The position numbers and the translations under genes were made by a program. Source: Neoconidiobolus thromboides FSU 785 (taxonomy: Eukaryota; Entomophthoromycota; Entomophthoromycetes; Entomophthorales; Neoconidiobolaceae). Taken from it: a stretch of DNA of 33,814 bases. The stretch's first letter is position 1; every line of letters begins with the position of its first letter. Of this stretch, positions 17,553 through 27,951 are shown piece after piece. The notes beneath the pieces were generated by a model, which was given only the letters and a program-made list of their open reading frames with translations, did no database searches and was not told the DNA's origin. The DNA lies in NCBI GenBank assembly GCA_025603075.1, contig MU626465.1, positions 1-33,814 on the forward strand, given 5' to 3'.

Positions 17553-20512
17553 ATGTTAACAACCCAACGAGTAATAAGACGATATCGAGGTAAACCATCC
17601 AACCTCTCATATCACCTCTTATTTATTATTAACTTCCTTCCCTTTTAGCTCTAACCCAACTACGCTCATACAATACTTCAACTTACAATTTCGAAACTAT
17701 AGAAAAAAAATGGGAAAAAGTATGGCAAGAAAAAAAATTGGTTAAGCAACCCAATACAGACGAAAAAAAATTTATTCTCTCTATGTTTCCATACCCAAGT
17801 GGTAATTTACATATGGGCCATGTAAGAGTATATACTATATCGGATATGATTGCTAGATATTATAAATTAAAAGGGTTTGAAGTAAGTTCTTGATATTATG
17901 ATTAAATTATATATATATATCTAATTAATAAATAGGTCATTCACCCCATGGGTTGGGATGCATTTGGTTTACCTGCTGAGAACGCTGCGATAGAGAGAGG
18001 TATCGAACCTTCAGTATGGACTGAAATGAATATCAATACGATGAAAGAACAATTTAAGTTAATTCATACGGATTTAGATTGGGAAAGAGAAGTAAATACT
18101 AGTAGAGAAGAATATTATAAACATACTCAACAGTTGATATTAATGTTATATGAAAAAGGATTATTATATAGAAAGAAAAGTTTAGTAAATTGGGATCCGG
18201 TGGACAAAACTGTTTTGGCCAATGAACAGGTAGATGCTGAGGGAAAGAGTTGGAGATCAGGAGCAGTGGTTGAAAAAAAGTATTTAGAACAATGGTATGT
18301 TAGGATTACGGAATATTCAGAGGTAAGAGAATAATTCTTTATTGTAATTTATAATTTATAATTGTTTTTTTAGCAATTACTAAAAGATTTAGATCAATTA
18401 AATAATTGGCCAGAAAGAGTAAAATTAATGCAAGAAAATTGGATTGGTAAAGCAGAAGGTTGTAAAATTGAATTCCAATTAAAGGGAAATAAGAATTTAA
18501 AAGTAAGTTGAACATTTAAAATAAATAGTAAAAATAATAACAATCTGATAAAAACAAAGGGCATTAATGCTATAAGTGTCTTTACCACACGAGCAGAGAC
18601 AATAGAAGCAGTAACCTTTATAGGAATATCTTATCAACACGAATTAGTCAATTATATGTCCAACGATTTGAAATCCCAATTGAAAAATTATAATAATTTA
18701 AAGTATGATGAAATTAAAGGATTTAATACAGGATTGGTAGCAATCAATCCAATAACTAAAGAAGAGATACCAATTTATGTAGTATCTTATGTGTTGTCTG
18801 ATTATAAACTAGGGGCTGTAATGGCAGTACCTGGACATGATAAAAGGGATTATGATTTCGCTATGACTGAAGAAAAATTAAAAAAGAATATTAAAGTGAT
18901 TATTAAAAATAAAGAAGAAAGTAAGAATACTATTCCTTATTTATTAGATGAAGGGGAAATGAATGAGAATATCAAAGATGAAAAGAACATTGGCTTGAGT
19001 TGTAATGAATATCGTAACAAAGTAATTGATTTTATACAAGAAAATAAATTAGGTAATAAAGAAATTGGTTACAAATTAAGAGATTGGTTGATTAGTCGGC
19101 AACGACAATGGGGAGCACCAATGCCATTTATACATTGTAAGTCATGTGGTATACTACCAGTCAAAAAAGAATCCTTACCAATTAAATTAAATGAAAAGAA
19201 AACATTACCTTGTCCAAAATGTAATAAAGAAAGTGAATTAGATAGTGATACAATGGACACCTTTGTTGATTCTTCTTGGTATTACTTAAGATTTTTAGAT
19301 AATAATAATGAAGAGATGTTATGTGACGTAGAAAAAATTAAAAAATATATGCCAGTTGATTTATATATTGGGGGTATTGAACACGCTATTTTACATCTTT
19401 TGTATTCAAGATTTATTTTTAAATTTTTGACGGATTATTATAAGTTGAATGAGAAGAATGAAGTGAGAAAGATATTGTTGAATGAACCTTTTGATAGGTT
19501 ATTGACTCAAGTAAATATTTAGTATAATCATAATGTAATCACAAACCAATATTTGTTTATTATTAGGGTATGGTCCAGGGAAAAACATATAAATTGGATA
19601 ATGGACGTTTTGTTAAACCTGATTTAGTTGATTTAAGCAACCCAGATTTACCAAAACATAAAGAAACGTTACAATTATTGACAACAAGTTATGAAAAAAT
19701 GAGTAAATCTAAATATAATGGTATTGATCCAAAGGTAATAATAATTGAATAGTTATAATTATAATATTATTATATACAATAAATTATTTCTAATAATTAC
19801 TTAATTATAGGAAACTGTCAGTAAATATGGAGTAGATGCCACCAGATTATATATATTATTTAAAGCAGCTCCAAAGGATAATTTAAATTGGGAAGAATTA
19901 TCAATTGTTGGTATGCAACGATATTTACAAAAAATATATCAAAAAATCATACAAATCAATCAACAATCTATCCTCCCTGGTAATAACAATAACGAAAAAG
20001 ATAATAATAGTAAAGAGTTATTATATAATTTGCATTTAACAATTCAACAGGTAGACAAAAGTATTTTAACTGAATTTAAATTCAATAGTTCTATTGCTTA
20101 TCTCATTAAATTTTTTAATTTGATTGAAAAAGAAACAAAATTTAATCCAACTTATTTAGATTGTTTTAAACAGTTTTTGATCTTGTTAGCTCCCTTCGCT
20201 CCTTCTTCGGCGGAAGAATATTATTCTTTATTGAGAAATATACATAATAAGAAAGAATCCATTTTCTTAGAAGATTGGCCACAATTTAATGAAAAGCATT
20301 TAATTTTAAATGAAATCACTTATGTGTTACAAATTAATGGCAAAAAGAGAAGTGTTATTAACTTAAGTAGGGAATTACCTGAAGAGGAATTATGGAAACA
20401 AGTAGAAGGTTATATTAAAGAGGATAGTAAATTAAGTCATTTTATTCAAAATGGAATTAAAAAGAAATTATTGATAAAAAAAGCAAAATTAATTAATTTA
20501 TTAACATTTTAA
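17553..20512 (+). CDS. Leucyl-tRNA synthetase, bacterial/mitochondrial type
   Basis: Class-I aminoacyl-tRNA synthetase charging tRNA-Leu, most likely mitochondrial (fungal NAM2/LARS2-like). Seven exons: 17553-17589, 17649-17881, 17936-18322, 18374-18502, 18560-19510, 19567-19734 and 19811-20512, giving 868 aa. The N-terminus ([12 protein letters not shown]) is a basic presequence. HIGH-type motif [11 protein letters not shown] at about 60-70, then [11 protein letters not shown]. The CP1 editing domain has T-T-R-A-E-T (271-276; usually T-T-R-P-D-T) and G-H-D-K-R-D with the editing Asp. A C-x-x-C pair of the zinc/insert domain follows, and KMSKS lies at 623-627. The intron at 18503-18559 ends AAG rather than TAG, the only acceptor that restores frame. 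The 3' end overlaps the convergent Dnmt2 gene by 4 bp. Confidence 0.93.
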
Positions 20513-21890
20513 TTTTGGAAATTCAACTGAATTAATTCCCCAACAACAACACAATTGATGCTATTTCCCAATAACCGATATTTTTGTAATAAACTAGTAG
20601 ATTCAGTAAATTGAATAAAATGTGGAGTTGATGGTGTATTGCTTGTATTATTTTGATTATTTCTATTATTATTTCTATTTCTATTTCTATTTCTGTCATT
20701 ATCTCTCATCCACGGCAATTTACTATTTTTATATTTCTCAGTTGGTATACCACTTAATAAACAAATCTCTTCAGGTGTAAAAAAACGCAAATTTTTATGT
20801 AATAAACTTGATTTATTATCAAAATCATAAGGCTGGATTTGATCCTAAATATTCATTAATACACTTTATCGTAATTTACTATTTTACTTACTTCTGATCT
20901 TATTGTACTATCAATTAAGGTAGCTGAACTATAAATATGATGGGAACCATAAGACTAATGGCGTAAGATTAACATGTTATAATTAACAATAATAATTTTG
21001 TATTTACCTTTGTGAAACAAGCACTCCTTCTATCGAACAGATTAACAATATCTAAAATTCAATTATAAGCAAAGAGGAAATTAAAATACATCAAACTTAC
21101 CAAACTTGAAATTTTTCGATTTCAATATCAATTCTTTTTTCAAAAAATATTCTTCCTTACTATTATTCTCTTCTTGAATGACACCTTCATTAAGTCTACA
21201 GCATCCCAACTTATCCAATAGCTGATTATAATCAATATCTTTTTTAAATGGTATCCCAATCAACTCTTCCACATCAACCTCATTCCAAACCTTGACCATT
21301 TCCTCCACCTTCCCCTTTCCCTCGCCTTTCCATCCTGCTACACAATAGTATCTCAATCTATCATTTGGTATCCCAAACTGCAATGGAGTTAATAGATATT
21401 CTTTAACCAAATAACCCATTTCCACTAAAGTCTCTATTGTCTTATCTCTCATACTTGAAGTTTCAAATCCATAAACATTTTCTAACATAAAAAAAGTTGG
21501 CTTTTTCCTCACTTCTTTCAATAAATTTAATAAATGTAATAAAGGTTCACTTCGATTATCTTTAATTCCTAATTTATTTCCTCCCCGAGTAAAAGGTTGG
21601 CATGGTGGTGACATGAGCCAAGTGTTAACTATATCCTGCTGAAGATCCTTGATAGTCAATGAAGTAATGCTTTTGGTGCTTGTTTTGCTATTGAAAGTTA
21701 AATTGTAGCTGCTATTAGCAACTTCATTAATATCATAACTATTAATGATGGTAAACGGTAAATCGGTGCGTTCAAGAGCATAACGCTATAAAATTTGAGT
21801 GTTATTTTAAGGTTAGAAAGTGAACGGAAATAAAATACTTACATAGCCCCCAATACCAGAGAAAAATTCAAGGATTTGTAGATCAGGCAT
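20509..21890 (-). CDS. Dnmt2-type tRNA (cytosine-5) methyltransferase
   Basis: By family, methylates C38 of tRNA-Asp and related tRNAs using S-adenosylmethionine, despite its DNA-methyltransferase fold. Five exons on the minus strand: 21890-21843, 21785-21101, 21051-21008, 20954-20892 and 20844-20509, giving 391 aa. Motifs in order: I, L-E-F-F-S-G-I-G-G-Y (residues 7-16); IV, S-P-P-C-Q-P-F-T-R-G-G with the catalytic Cys; VI, L-E-N-V-Y-G-F-E; VIII, Q-F-G-I-P-N-D-R-L-R-Y-Y; the Dnmt2-typical C-F-T-K-S-Y-G, which only appears when exons 3 and 4 are joined; and X, L-L-G-N-S-I-N. An Arg/Asn repeat and Thr/Ser/Pro tract (about 20 to 30 residues) is inserted before motif X. All catalytic motifs are intact. 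The stop codon overlaps the LeuRS stop. Confidence 0.93.
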
Positions 21891-22070
21891 TGATTTATTT
21901 TGTGAAATTCTAAAAAATAAGTACTATGTTTAGGATATTGTAAATTTTGTTTTTTATTTGGATACTATTGGTTTCGACTTCAAATAGAAATACCAAAAAA
22001 AGTGAGCAATTTATGAAAGAACTAAAAAGAAACATGCTATTTACTATCTCTTGTTATCAAACTAGGCATA

Positions 22071-22177
22071 ATATGGGGATGTTTTTTTATTTCATCACTT
22101 TTTCCATTTTTAGGGGCTATTTGAGTGGAAATTTTATTAGTAAAATCCTTAAACCTAAAAATATATCCCCATATATA
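22071..22177 (-). repeat. MITE-like element, copy K (reverse)
   Basis: ATATGGGGATGTTTTTTTAT at the left, TTTCATCACTTTTTCCATTT, GGCTATTTGAGTGGAAATTT and ATTAGTAAAATCCTTAAACC inside, ATATATCCCCATATAT at the right. Both terminal repeats are intact, so it is useful as a family reference together with D. Confidence 0.87.
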
Positions 22178-22436
22178 GTTAGATACATTTAAACTATTTT
22201 TCGTTTTTTGTTATGAAAAATTTTAATTAAATACATGAATAAAATTAAAATTTACACTATATCTGATAAAAAATATATATTTATAATTAATTTAATAATA
22301 CTTAAAAAATGGAATTTAATTCAACTTAGTGTTTAAAAAACTTAATATATACTTTTGAAATTCAAGTCCGATAAATGAAATATTACTAATATTACTAAAT
22401 TCATTCTTATATAGCTTTATCATAATACCAATGTTT

Positions 22437-22512
22437 TACAGATAACTTTTTTATTTAATTGCACTTAAAAAATGAACAAAATTGATGAAACCAAAAGGAA
22501 GATATCCCCCAA
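22437..22512 (+). repeat. MITE-like element, copy L (forward, degraded fragment)
   Basis: TTGCACTTAAAAAATGAACA and ATTGATGAAACCAAAAGGAA, then GATATCCCCC, match the right half of the forward form. The left half is unrecognisable. Confidence 0.5.
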
Positions 22513-22556
22513 TAATTAGCTTTTTGGAAAAAATAAAATAAACAAAAGCTGTACAG

Positions 22557-22640
22557 TGCCAGTAGGGTTTTAATCCACACCTATTCATAAAGCATAGCTT
22601 GTGTGTGCTGCCTTGGACCACTCGGCCATAACACCCTGAC
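22557..22640 (-). tRNA. tRNA-Leu(CAA)-like locus, probably a pseudogene or diverged tRNA
   Basis: Read on the minus strand, a perfect A-box/D-arm T-G-G-C-C-G-A-G-T-G-G is followed by C-C-A-A-G-G-C and an anticodon-arm-like segment with C-A-A. A long variable region and a 3' half ending C-T-G-G-C-A come next. Acceptor arms G-T-C-A-G-G and C-T-G-G-C pair with a G-U and one mismatch. T-rich runs downstream on the minus strand (22515-22545) could end Pol III transcription. Against a functional gene: the B-box/T-loop reads G-G-A-T-T-A-A-A-A-C-C instead of G-G-T-T-C-G-A-x-x-C-C, U33 is missing, and about five extra bases lie between the acceptor stem and the D-arm. Confidence 0.5.
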
Positions 22641-22851
22641 AGTTGGATTCTTAATTTATCAATAAAAATTTTAACTTGTAGTAATCTCTATGCTTATATT
22701 TATCCCATAAATTCCAATCAATTTTCGAATGATCCGAATTCTAATAAAAATCAAAGCACTTAAAATTCTAATAAAAAATTCAATATTAAAGCCTATCCTT
22801 TAACTAAAGAAATTTTTAATAGAAAAATAAATAGATAAAAGTCAACAAAAA

Positions 22852-25800
22852 ATGCCAAAGAAAGCATTAGATCAAAGGATACCAACATTGATTAAAAACA
22901 ATGTACAAAAAAGAGAACGTAGTATGTTTGTTATCGTTGGAGATAGAGGGAAGGATCAAGTAAGTTGGCATTTGAATTTATACTTTATAAGAGAGATAAA
23001 ATAAAATGTTTACTTATTGATTAATTTTTTAATAATATTAGATAGTTAATTTACATTGGTTATTATCCCAAACGAAAGTAGCAACAAGACCAAATGTTTT
23101 ATGGTGTTATAAAAAAGAGTTAGGATTTACTAGGTAAGTTGATAATATCCACATTTCTCTTGCTCGCAACTTCAAATCCCCAATATGATATTAATTAATC
23201 CCTTCACCTTTTTAGTCATCGTAAGAAACGAGAACAAAAAATTAAACGAGAAGTAAAAAAAGGAATCCGAGAAATTAATACTGAAGATCCTTTTGAGTTA
23301 TTTATTTCAGTTACCAATATAAGATATACTTATTATAAAGAATCTCATAAAATTTTGGGTAATACTTATGGGATGTGTGTATTACAGGTGAGTCTATTTG
23401 AACTATCAAAAAAGTATATAAAAATAAAAAAGAGTAAAGCTAATGATGATTTAATTTATCTAGGATTTCGAAGCTTTGACCCCAAACTTGTTAGCTAGAA
23501 CTATTGAAACGGTAGAAGGTGGTGGCATCGTTGTACTTCTTTTACGTACTATGAAATCCTTGAAACAATTATATACAATGTCTATGGTAAGTTTAAAATA
23601 AGATAATACAAAGATAGGATCTAACTTTAAACTAGGATGTTCATTCTCGTTATAGAACTGAAGCACATGATGATGTCACTAATCGATTTAATGAAAGGTT
23701 TATATTATCATTAGGAGCTAGTGAAAGTTGTTTAGTAGTAGATGATGAATTAAATGTACTGCCCATTTCAGCAGCTAAAAACATCACAGCATTACCATCA
23801 GAATATAGTTTAAAAGATTCTGAAAGAGAAGAAGAGTTAAAAGAACTAAAAGAATCTTTAATAGATACTCAACCTATTGGTACTTTAATTAATAATTGCC
23901 GTACTTATGATCAAGCAAAAGCATTATTAACCTTTGTGGATGGTATTAGTGAAAAAAGTTTACGCAGTACAGTTACTTTAACTGCTGGTCGTGGTCGTGG
24001 TAAATCAGCTTCTTTAGGTATTGCTATATCGGCAGCAGTTGCATACGGATATTCTAATATATTTGTAACTTCCCCACATCCAGATAATTTAAAAACATTA
24101 TTTGAATTTATATTTAAAGGATTTGATTCCTTAGGTTATACTGAACATTTAGATTATGATATAATACAATCAACTAATCCAGATTTTAACAAAGCCATTG
24201 TTAGAGTTAATATCTTTCGTCAACATCGTCAAACTATTCAATATATCCAGCCACAGGATCACAAAACATTAGCACAAGCAGAACTATTGGTTATCGATGA
24301 AGCAGCAGCTATTCCATTACCAATTGTTAAAGATTTGTTAGGACCTTATTTAGTATTTATGGCATCTACTATTAATGGTTATGAAGGTACAGGTAGATCT
24401 TTATCATTAAAATTAATTCAACAATTAAGAGAAGAAAGTATTGGATTTAATGGTAAAAAATCAAACGATATCATAACAAGTCATGGTGAAGTAATGAATC
24501 GAGATAATAAATCAAACAAATTAATAGATGATAGTTTAAATGTATCCTCAGGCGGTAGATCTTTAAGGGAAATTAAATTAGAAGAACCAATCAGATATGC
24601 TCCTAATGATCCAATCGAATCTTGGTTAAATAAGTTATTATGTTTAGATTCAACTATATCAAATAAAAACATATCAGGTTGTCCACATCCAAAAGATTGT
24701 GAATTATATTATGTTAATAGAGATACTTTATTTTCTTATCATTCCATATCTGAAACATTTTTACAAAGGATGATGTCATTATATGTTGCTAGTCACTATA
24801 AAAACTCACCTAATGATTTACAGTTAATGTCGGATGCACCAGCTCATCATTTGTTTGTATTATTACCACCTGTAAATAACAATGTAAATACTTTACCAGA
24901 TCCATTATGTGTAGTTCAAGTTTGTTTAGAAGGTCAAATATCAAAACAATCTGTATTAAATTCATTATCTAGAGGTATTAGGGCTGCAGGTGATTTAATT
25001 CCTTGGTTAATTTCACAACAATATCAAGATGATGATTTTGCTTCTTTATCTGGAGCTAGAATCGTTAGAATCGCTACTCATCCAGATTATGTAAAGATGG
25101 GTTATGGAGGTAGAGCTATTGAATTATTAAATGAATATTATAATAATCAATTTTTAAATTTGGATGAAACTATCAATATAAATCAAACTATTATTCCTAA
25201 AGTAACAGATGAAGAAATTCAACAAAGTGATTTAAAAAACGATTTAATTAAAATTAAAGATCCTCGTAAAATGCCACCTTTGTTATTAAAATTAAGTGAA
25301 ATACCACCACAGCCTATTCATTATTTAGGTGTCTCTTATGGATTAACCCCTCAATTAAATAAATTTTGGAAAAAAAACGGCTTCGTTCCAGTTTATATTA
25401 GACAAACTTCAAATGAATTAACTGGGGAACATACTTGTGTTATGGTAAAACCATTAAAAGATAGAAAAGATTTAATTACTAAATGTAATAAAAATTGGGA
25501 TAAAGAGTTTTCAAAAGGTAACAAACAAACAATAATTATAATATATTGTTTACTAACATTTTTCTTTAGATTTCCATAAACGATTTATTAACTTATTATC
25601 TTATCAATTTTCTACATTCCCCTCAATATTAGCTTTAAGTATTATGGAAGCAGCTTATCCATTGAATGAGGAAATTCCAGCAATAACGAAAAAAGAAATT
25701 GAATATTGCTTTACTTCATATGATCTAAAAAGATTAGAATCTTATTCTAATAATTTATTAGATTATCATGTTATTATGGATTTAATTCCTTCTATTGCTG

Positions 25801-26482
25801 TCAATTATTTTACTCATAAATTACAAGGATGTAAATTATCTGGAGTGCAAGCTTCTATTTTACTCTCTATTGGTTTACAGCATAAAGACATTGAAGTTGT
25901 ATCCAAAGAATTAAACTTACCAGTTAGTCAATTATTAGCATTGTTTGCTAAAAGTATCAAAAAATGTTCCATGTATTTTAGAGAAATTTTAACAACTTCT
26001 GTAATTGAAGAAAATCCTAATTTACAACCAAAAAGTTTAACAGAAAAAGAAAGTAAAGATGGAAAAAAAGATTTACTGGATGATGCTCAATGGGATGCTT
26101 TAGATAATGAAGCTTTAGATCAAGAATTGGATAATGAGGGTAAACAAAAATTAAATCAACTAAGAGAAAGACAAAAAGAATTTTTAAATGCCATGGATTT
26201 AGAAAAGTAAGTTGAATTATTTTATTTGCTCTACATAATAAAATACTGATACCAATATTTTATTTTTTCTATTTTAGATATGAAATCAAAGTTGAAGATA
26301 ATGAACTTAAAGAAGCAGAAAGTAAAGCTAAATCAACAGCAAGTGTAGTTTCAATTTCAAAAAAAAGAGATCAAGATAATAAATTTGACGGCTTAGCGAA
26401 CAAAATTGCTAAAAGTAATACACCTAATCCTCAAGGTCAACCAAGAAATAAGAATAATAAAAAGGGAAAGAATAGAAAGTAG
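22852..26482 (+). CDS. KRE33: RNA cytidine acetyltransferase NAT10/Kre33
   Basis: ATP-dependent enzyme that makes N4-acetylcytidine in 18S rRNA and, with a THUMP partner, in tRNA-Ser/Leu. It is nucleolar and needed for small-subunit biogenesis. Seven exons: 22852-22959, 23042-23133, 23216-23387, 23464-23586, 23636-25517, 25570-26206 and 26278-26482, giving 1072 aa (human 1025, yeast 1056). The N-terminal block runs V-G-D-R-G-K-D-Q, then W-C-Y-K-K-E-L-G-F, H-R-K-K-R and G-M-C-V-L-Q-D-F-E-A-L-T. Walker A is G-R-G-R-G-K-S-A (283-290), followed by V-I-D-E-A-A-A-I-P. The GNAT acetyl-CoA site reads R-I-A-T-H-P-D-Y-x-x-M-G-Y-G. The lysine-rich C-terminal tail suits nucleolar retention. Intron 5 (25518-25569) and intron 6 only close the frame when removed. 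All motifs are intact. Confidence 0.96.
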
Positions 26483-26730
26483 AATGGTGAAGAAAAGTGG
26501 AGGGAATAAAGGATATGAAATAAAGTTATAGAGCTATTTTTTATTTACTAATATTTTTTTAATATTTTGTGTGTGTTTTTATGTTGAGTGGTTTTATATT
26601 TCGAGTTTTTTAAGAAATTAATGTAATTTTAAAATGAATTAAATAATTGATAAGTTAAAAAATAGATAAGGTCATTTCACTGTACACATTTGTACAAAGC
26701 TCTCCATTTTTTGCTGTCATATATATACAG

Positions 26731-26838
26731 CATATGGGGATGCATTTTTGTGTTTAAGAATTTAACTAACAATCTTTTCACTCAAACAATGCTTGAAAAA
26801 TGGAAAAAGTGATGAAATCAAATACATCCTCATATATT
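26731..26838 (+). repeat. MITE-like element, copy M (forward)
   Basis: CATATGGGGATGCATTTTTG, AAGAATTTAACTAACAATCT, TTTTCACTCAAACAATGCTT and TGGAAAAAGTGATGAAATC, ending ATACATCCTCATATA. Both ends are preserved. Confidence 0.85.
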
Positions 26839-26915
26839 AGAAATTTGGATTATGGTTATAATGTGTGTATATAATAAAGACGTTTGTTGGATTAAATTTC
26901 AAATTGATTAAATAG

Positions 26916-27000
26916 GGTTGTCTTTTGGTTTAAGGTCTTTACCACTTTTTAGACGCTATTGAATTGAAAACTTAGTGGAATTTTTACAAAAAAACTATGA
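26916..27000 (-). repeat. MITE-like element, copy N (reverse, degraded)
   Basis: GGGTTGTCTTTTGGTTTAAG, TTACCACTTTTTAGACGCTA and TTGAATTGAAAACTTAGTGG keep the order of the reverse form. The terminal repeats are lost. Confidence 0.5.
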
Positions 27001-27070
27001 GTAGATAAACAAATAAATATATTCGTTTTTGACTGGATCTGTTTTTTTGGTAATTCCCTTATTTTTAATG

Positions 27071-27174
27071 TATGTAAATGTATTTTTGTGTTTAAGAATT
27101 TTACTCAAATTTTCCGCTCAAATAATGCTTAAAAATGGAAAAAGCAATGAAGTCAAAAAAATCCCCTCATATTA
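27071..27174 (+). repeat. MITE-like element, copy O (forward)
   Basis: TATGTAAATGTATTTTTGTG, TTTAAGAATTTTACTCAAAT, TTTCCGCTCAAATAATGCTT and TGGAAAAAGCAATGAAGTC, ending AAATCCCCTCATATT. It lies about 90 bp upstream of the MED31 ATG and so may be within its promoter. Confidence 0.82.
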
Positions 27175-27266
27175 TTTCTTAAACTCATTTTAATATTTGA
27201 CTTTTTTTGAATTTTTAAATTTTTGAATTTTAAAAAAATCCCCTGTTTATTTGTCCATACTATAGT

Positions 27267-27791
27267 ATGAATGCGGAAGAATTACAAATAGATCAACGAT
27301 TTACCGCGGAATTGGAATTTATTTCTAGTTTATCCAATCCTTGGTACATTAATTGTAAGTTAAATTCAATATAATCTTAATAAAATACAAAGAAGAGAAA
27401 GTTGATTAATAATTAATAATTTGTTTTAGTTCTATCTCAACAAGACTATTTTCAAGAAGAAGAATTTATTAATTATTTGGATTATTTATTATATTGGAAA
27501 CAACAACCTTATTGTCAATATGTTAAGTAAGTTTTTTGTTTTTTTATTAATCCATTTCCATTATTAATGTTCATCATTATCTTTTACTTTTATAGTTACC
27601 CCATCGCATTCTATTTTTTAGATTTGTTGCAAAATCGCAGTTTTCGAGAATCAATTCATCTTCAAGAAAACGTTATATTTTTACATGAAAAACAATATTA
27701 TCATTGGTTATATAATAAAAGAGCAAAATTCATTATTCAAGAAATGGACGAAGGAAAAGATATAAAAGAAAGTAAAGAAATATTGGAATAA
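27267..27791 (+). CDS. MED31: Mediator complex subunit 31
   Basis: A small, highly conserved subunit (Soh1) of the Mediator middle module, which links activators to RNA polymerase II. Three exons: 27267-27354, 27430-27526 and 27596-27791, giving 126 aa, normal for the family. The spliced product reads E-L-E-F-I-S-S-L-S-N-P-W-Y-I-N-F, then D-Y-F, F-I-N-Y-L-D-Y-L-L-Y-W, Y-C-Q-Y-V-N-Y-P and H-W-L-Y. These match the MED31 blocks (F-V-x-x-L-A-N-P-x-Y-L-N-F, Y-L-x-Y-L-x-Y-W, Y-P-x-C-L). Introns are 75 and 69 nt with GTAAGT donors and TAG acceptors. Exon phases join cleanly (Asn-Phe and Val-Asn junctions). It faces the UVRAG-like gene tail to tail, 160 bp apart. Confidence 0.95.
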
Positions 27792-27951
27792 AAGGACTAA
27801 TTTATTTTTATTTTTATTTTTTAAGTTTTATTATTAAATTTTATTAAAGAAATAAATGTGTACTTTTTTACACAATTCAATATGTATTTCAATATTAGCT
27901 TAAGTTTTGATTCGCCTTTCAACTACTGCTCATTATCAAATCAAAATGAAA

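Larger units (their letters stand above)
21891..22851. other. Divergent spacer between Dnmt2 and NAT10
   Basis: About 960 bp between two divergently transcribed genes. It contains MITE copies K and L and the tRNA-Leu-like locus. No protein gene is supported; the frame open across 21947-22192 runs through the MITE and is fortuitous. Confidence 0.6.
26483..27266. other. Spacer between NAT10 and MED31
   Basis: About 780 bp filled largely by MITE copies M, N and O. The last 90 bp before 27267 would hold the MED31 promoter. No ORF. Confidence 0.6.

Noticed and set aside
17553-20512. Cytosolic leucyl-tRNA synthetase
   Set aside because: Length (868 aa), the bacterial-type H-M-G-H and zinc insert, and the N-terminal presequence fit the mitochondrial enzyme; the cytosolic form is over 1000 aa and different.
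21947-22192. Plus-strand ORF of 81 codons
   Set aside because: Most of it is MITE copy K read through.
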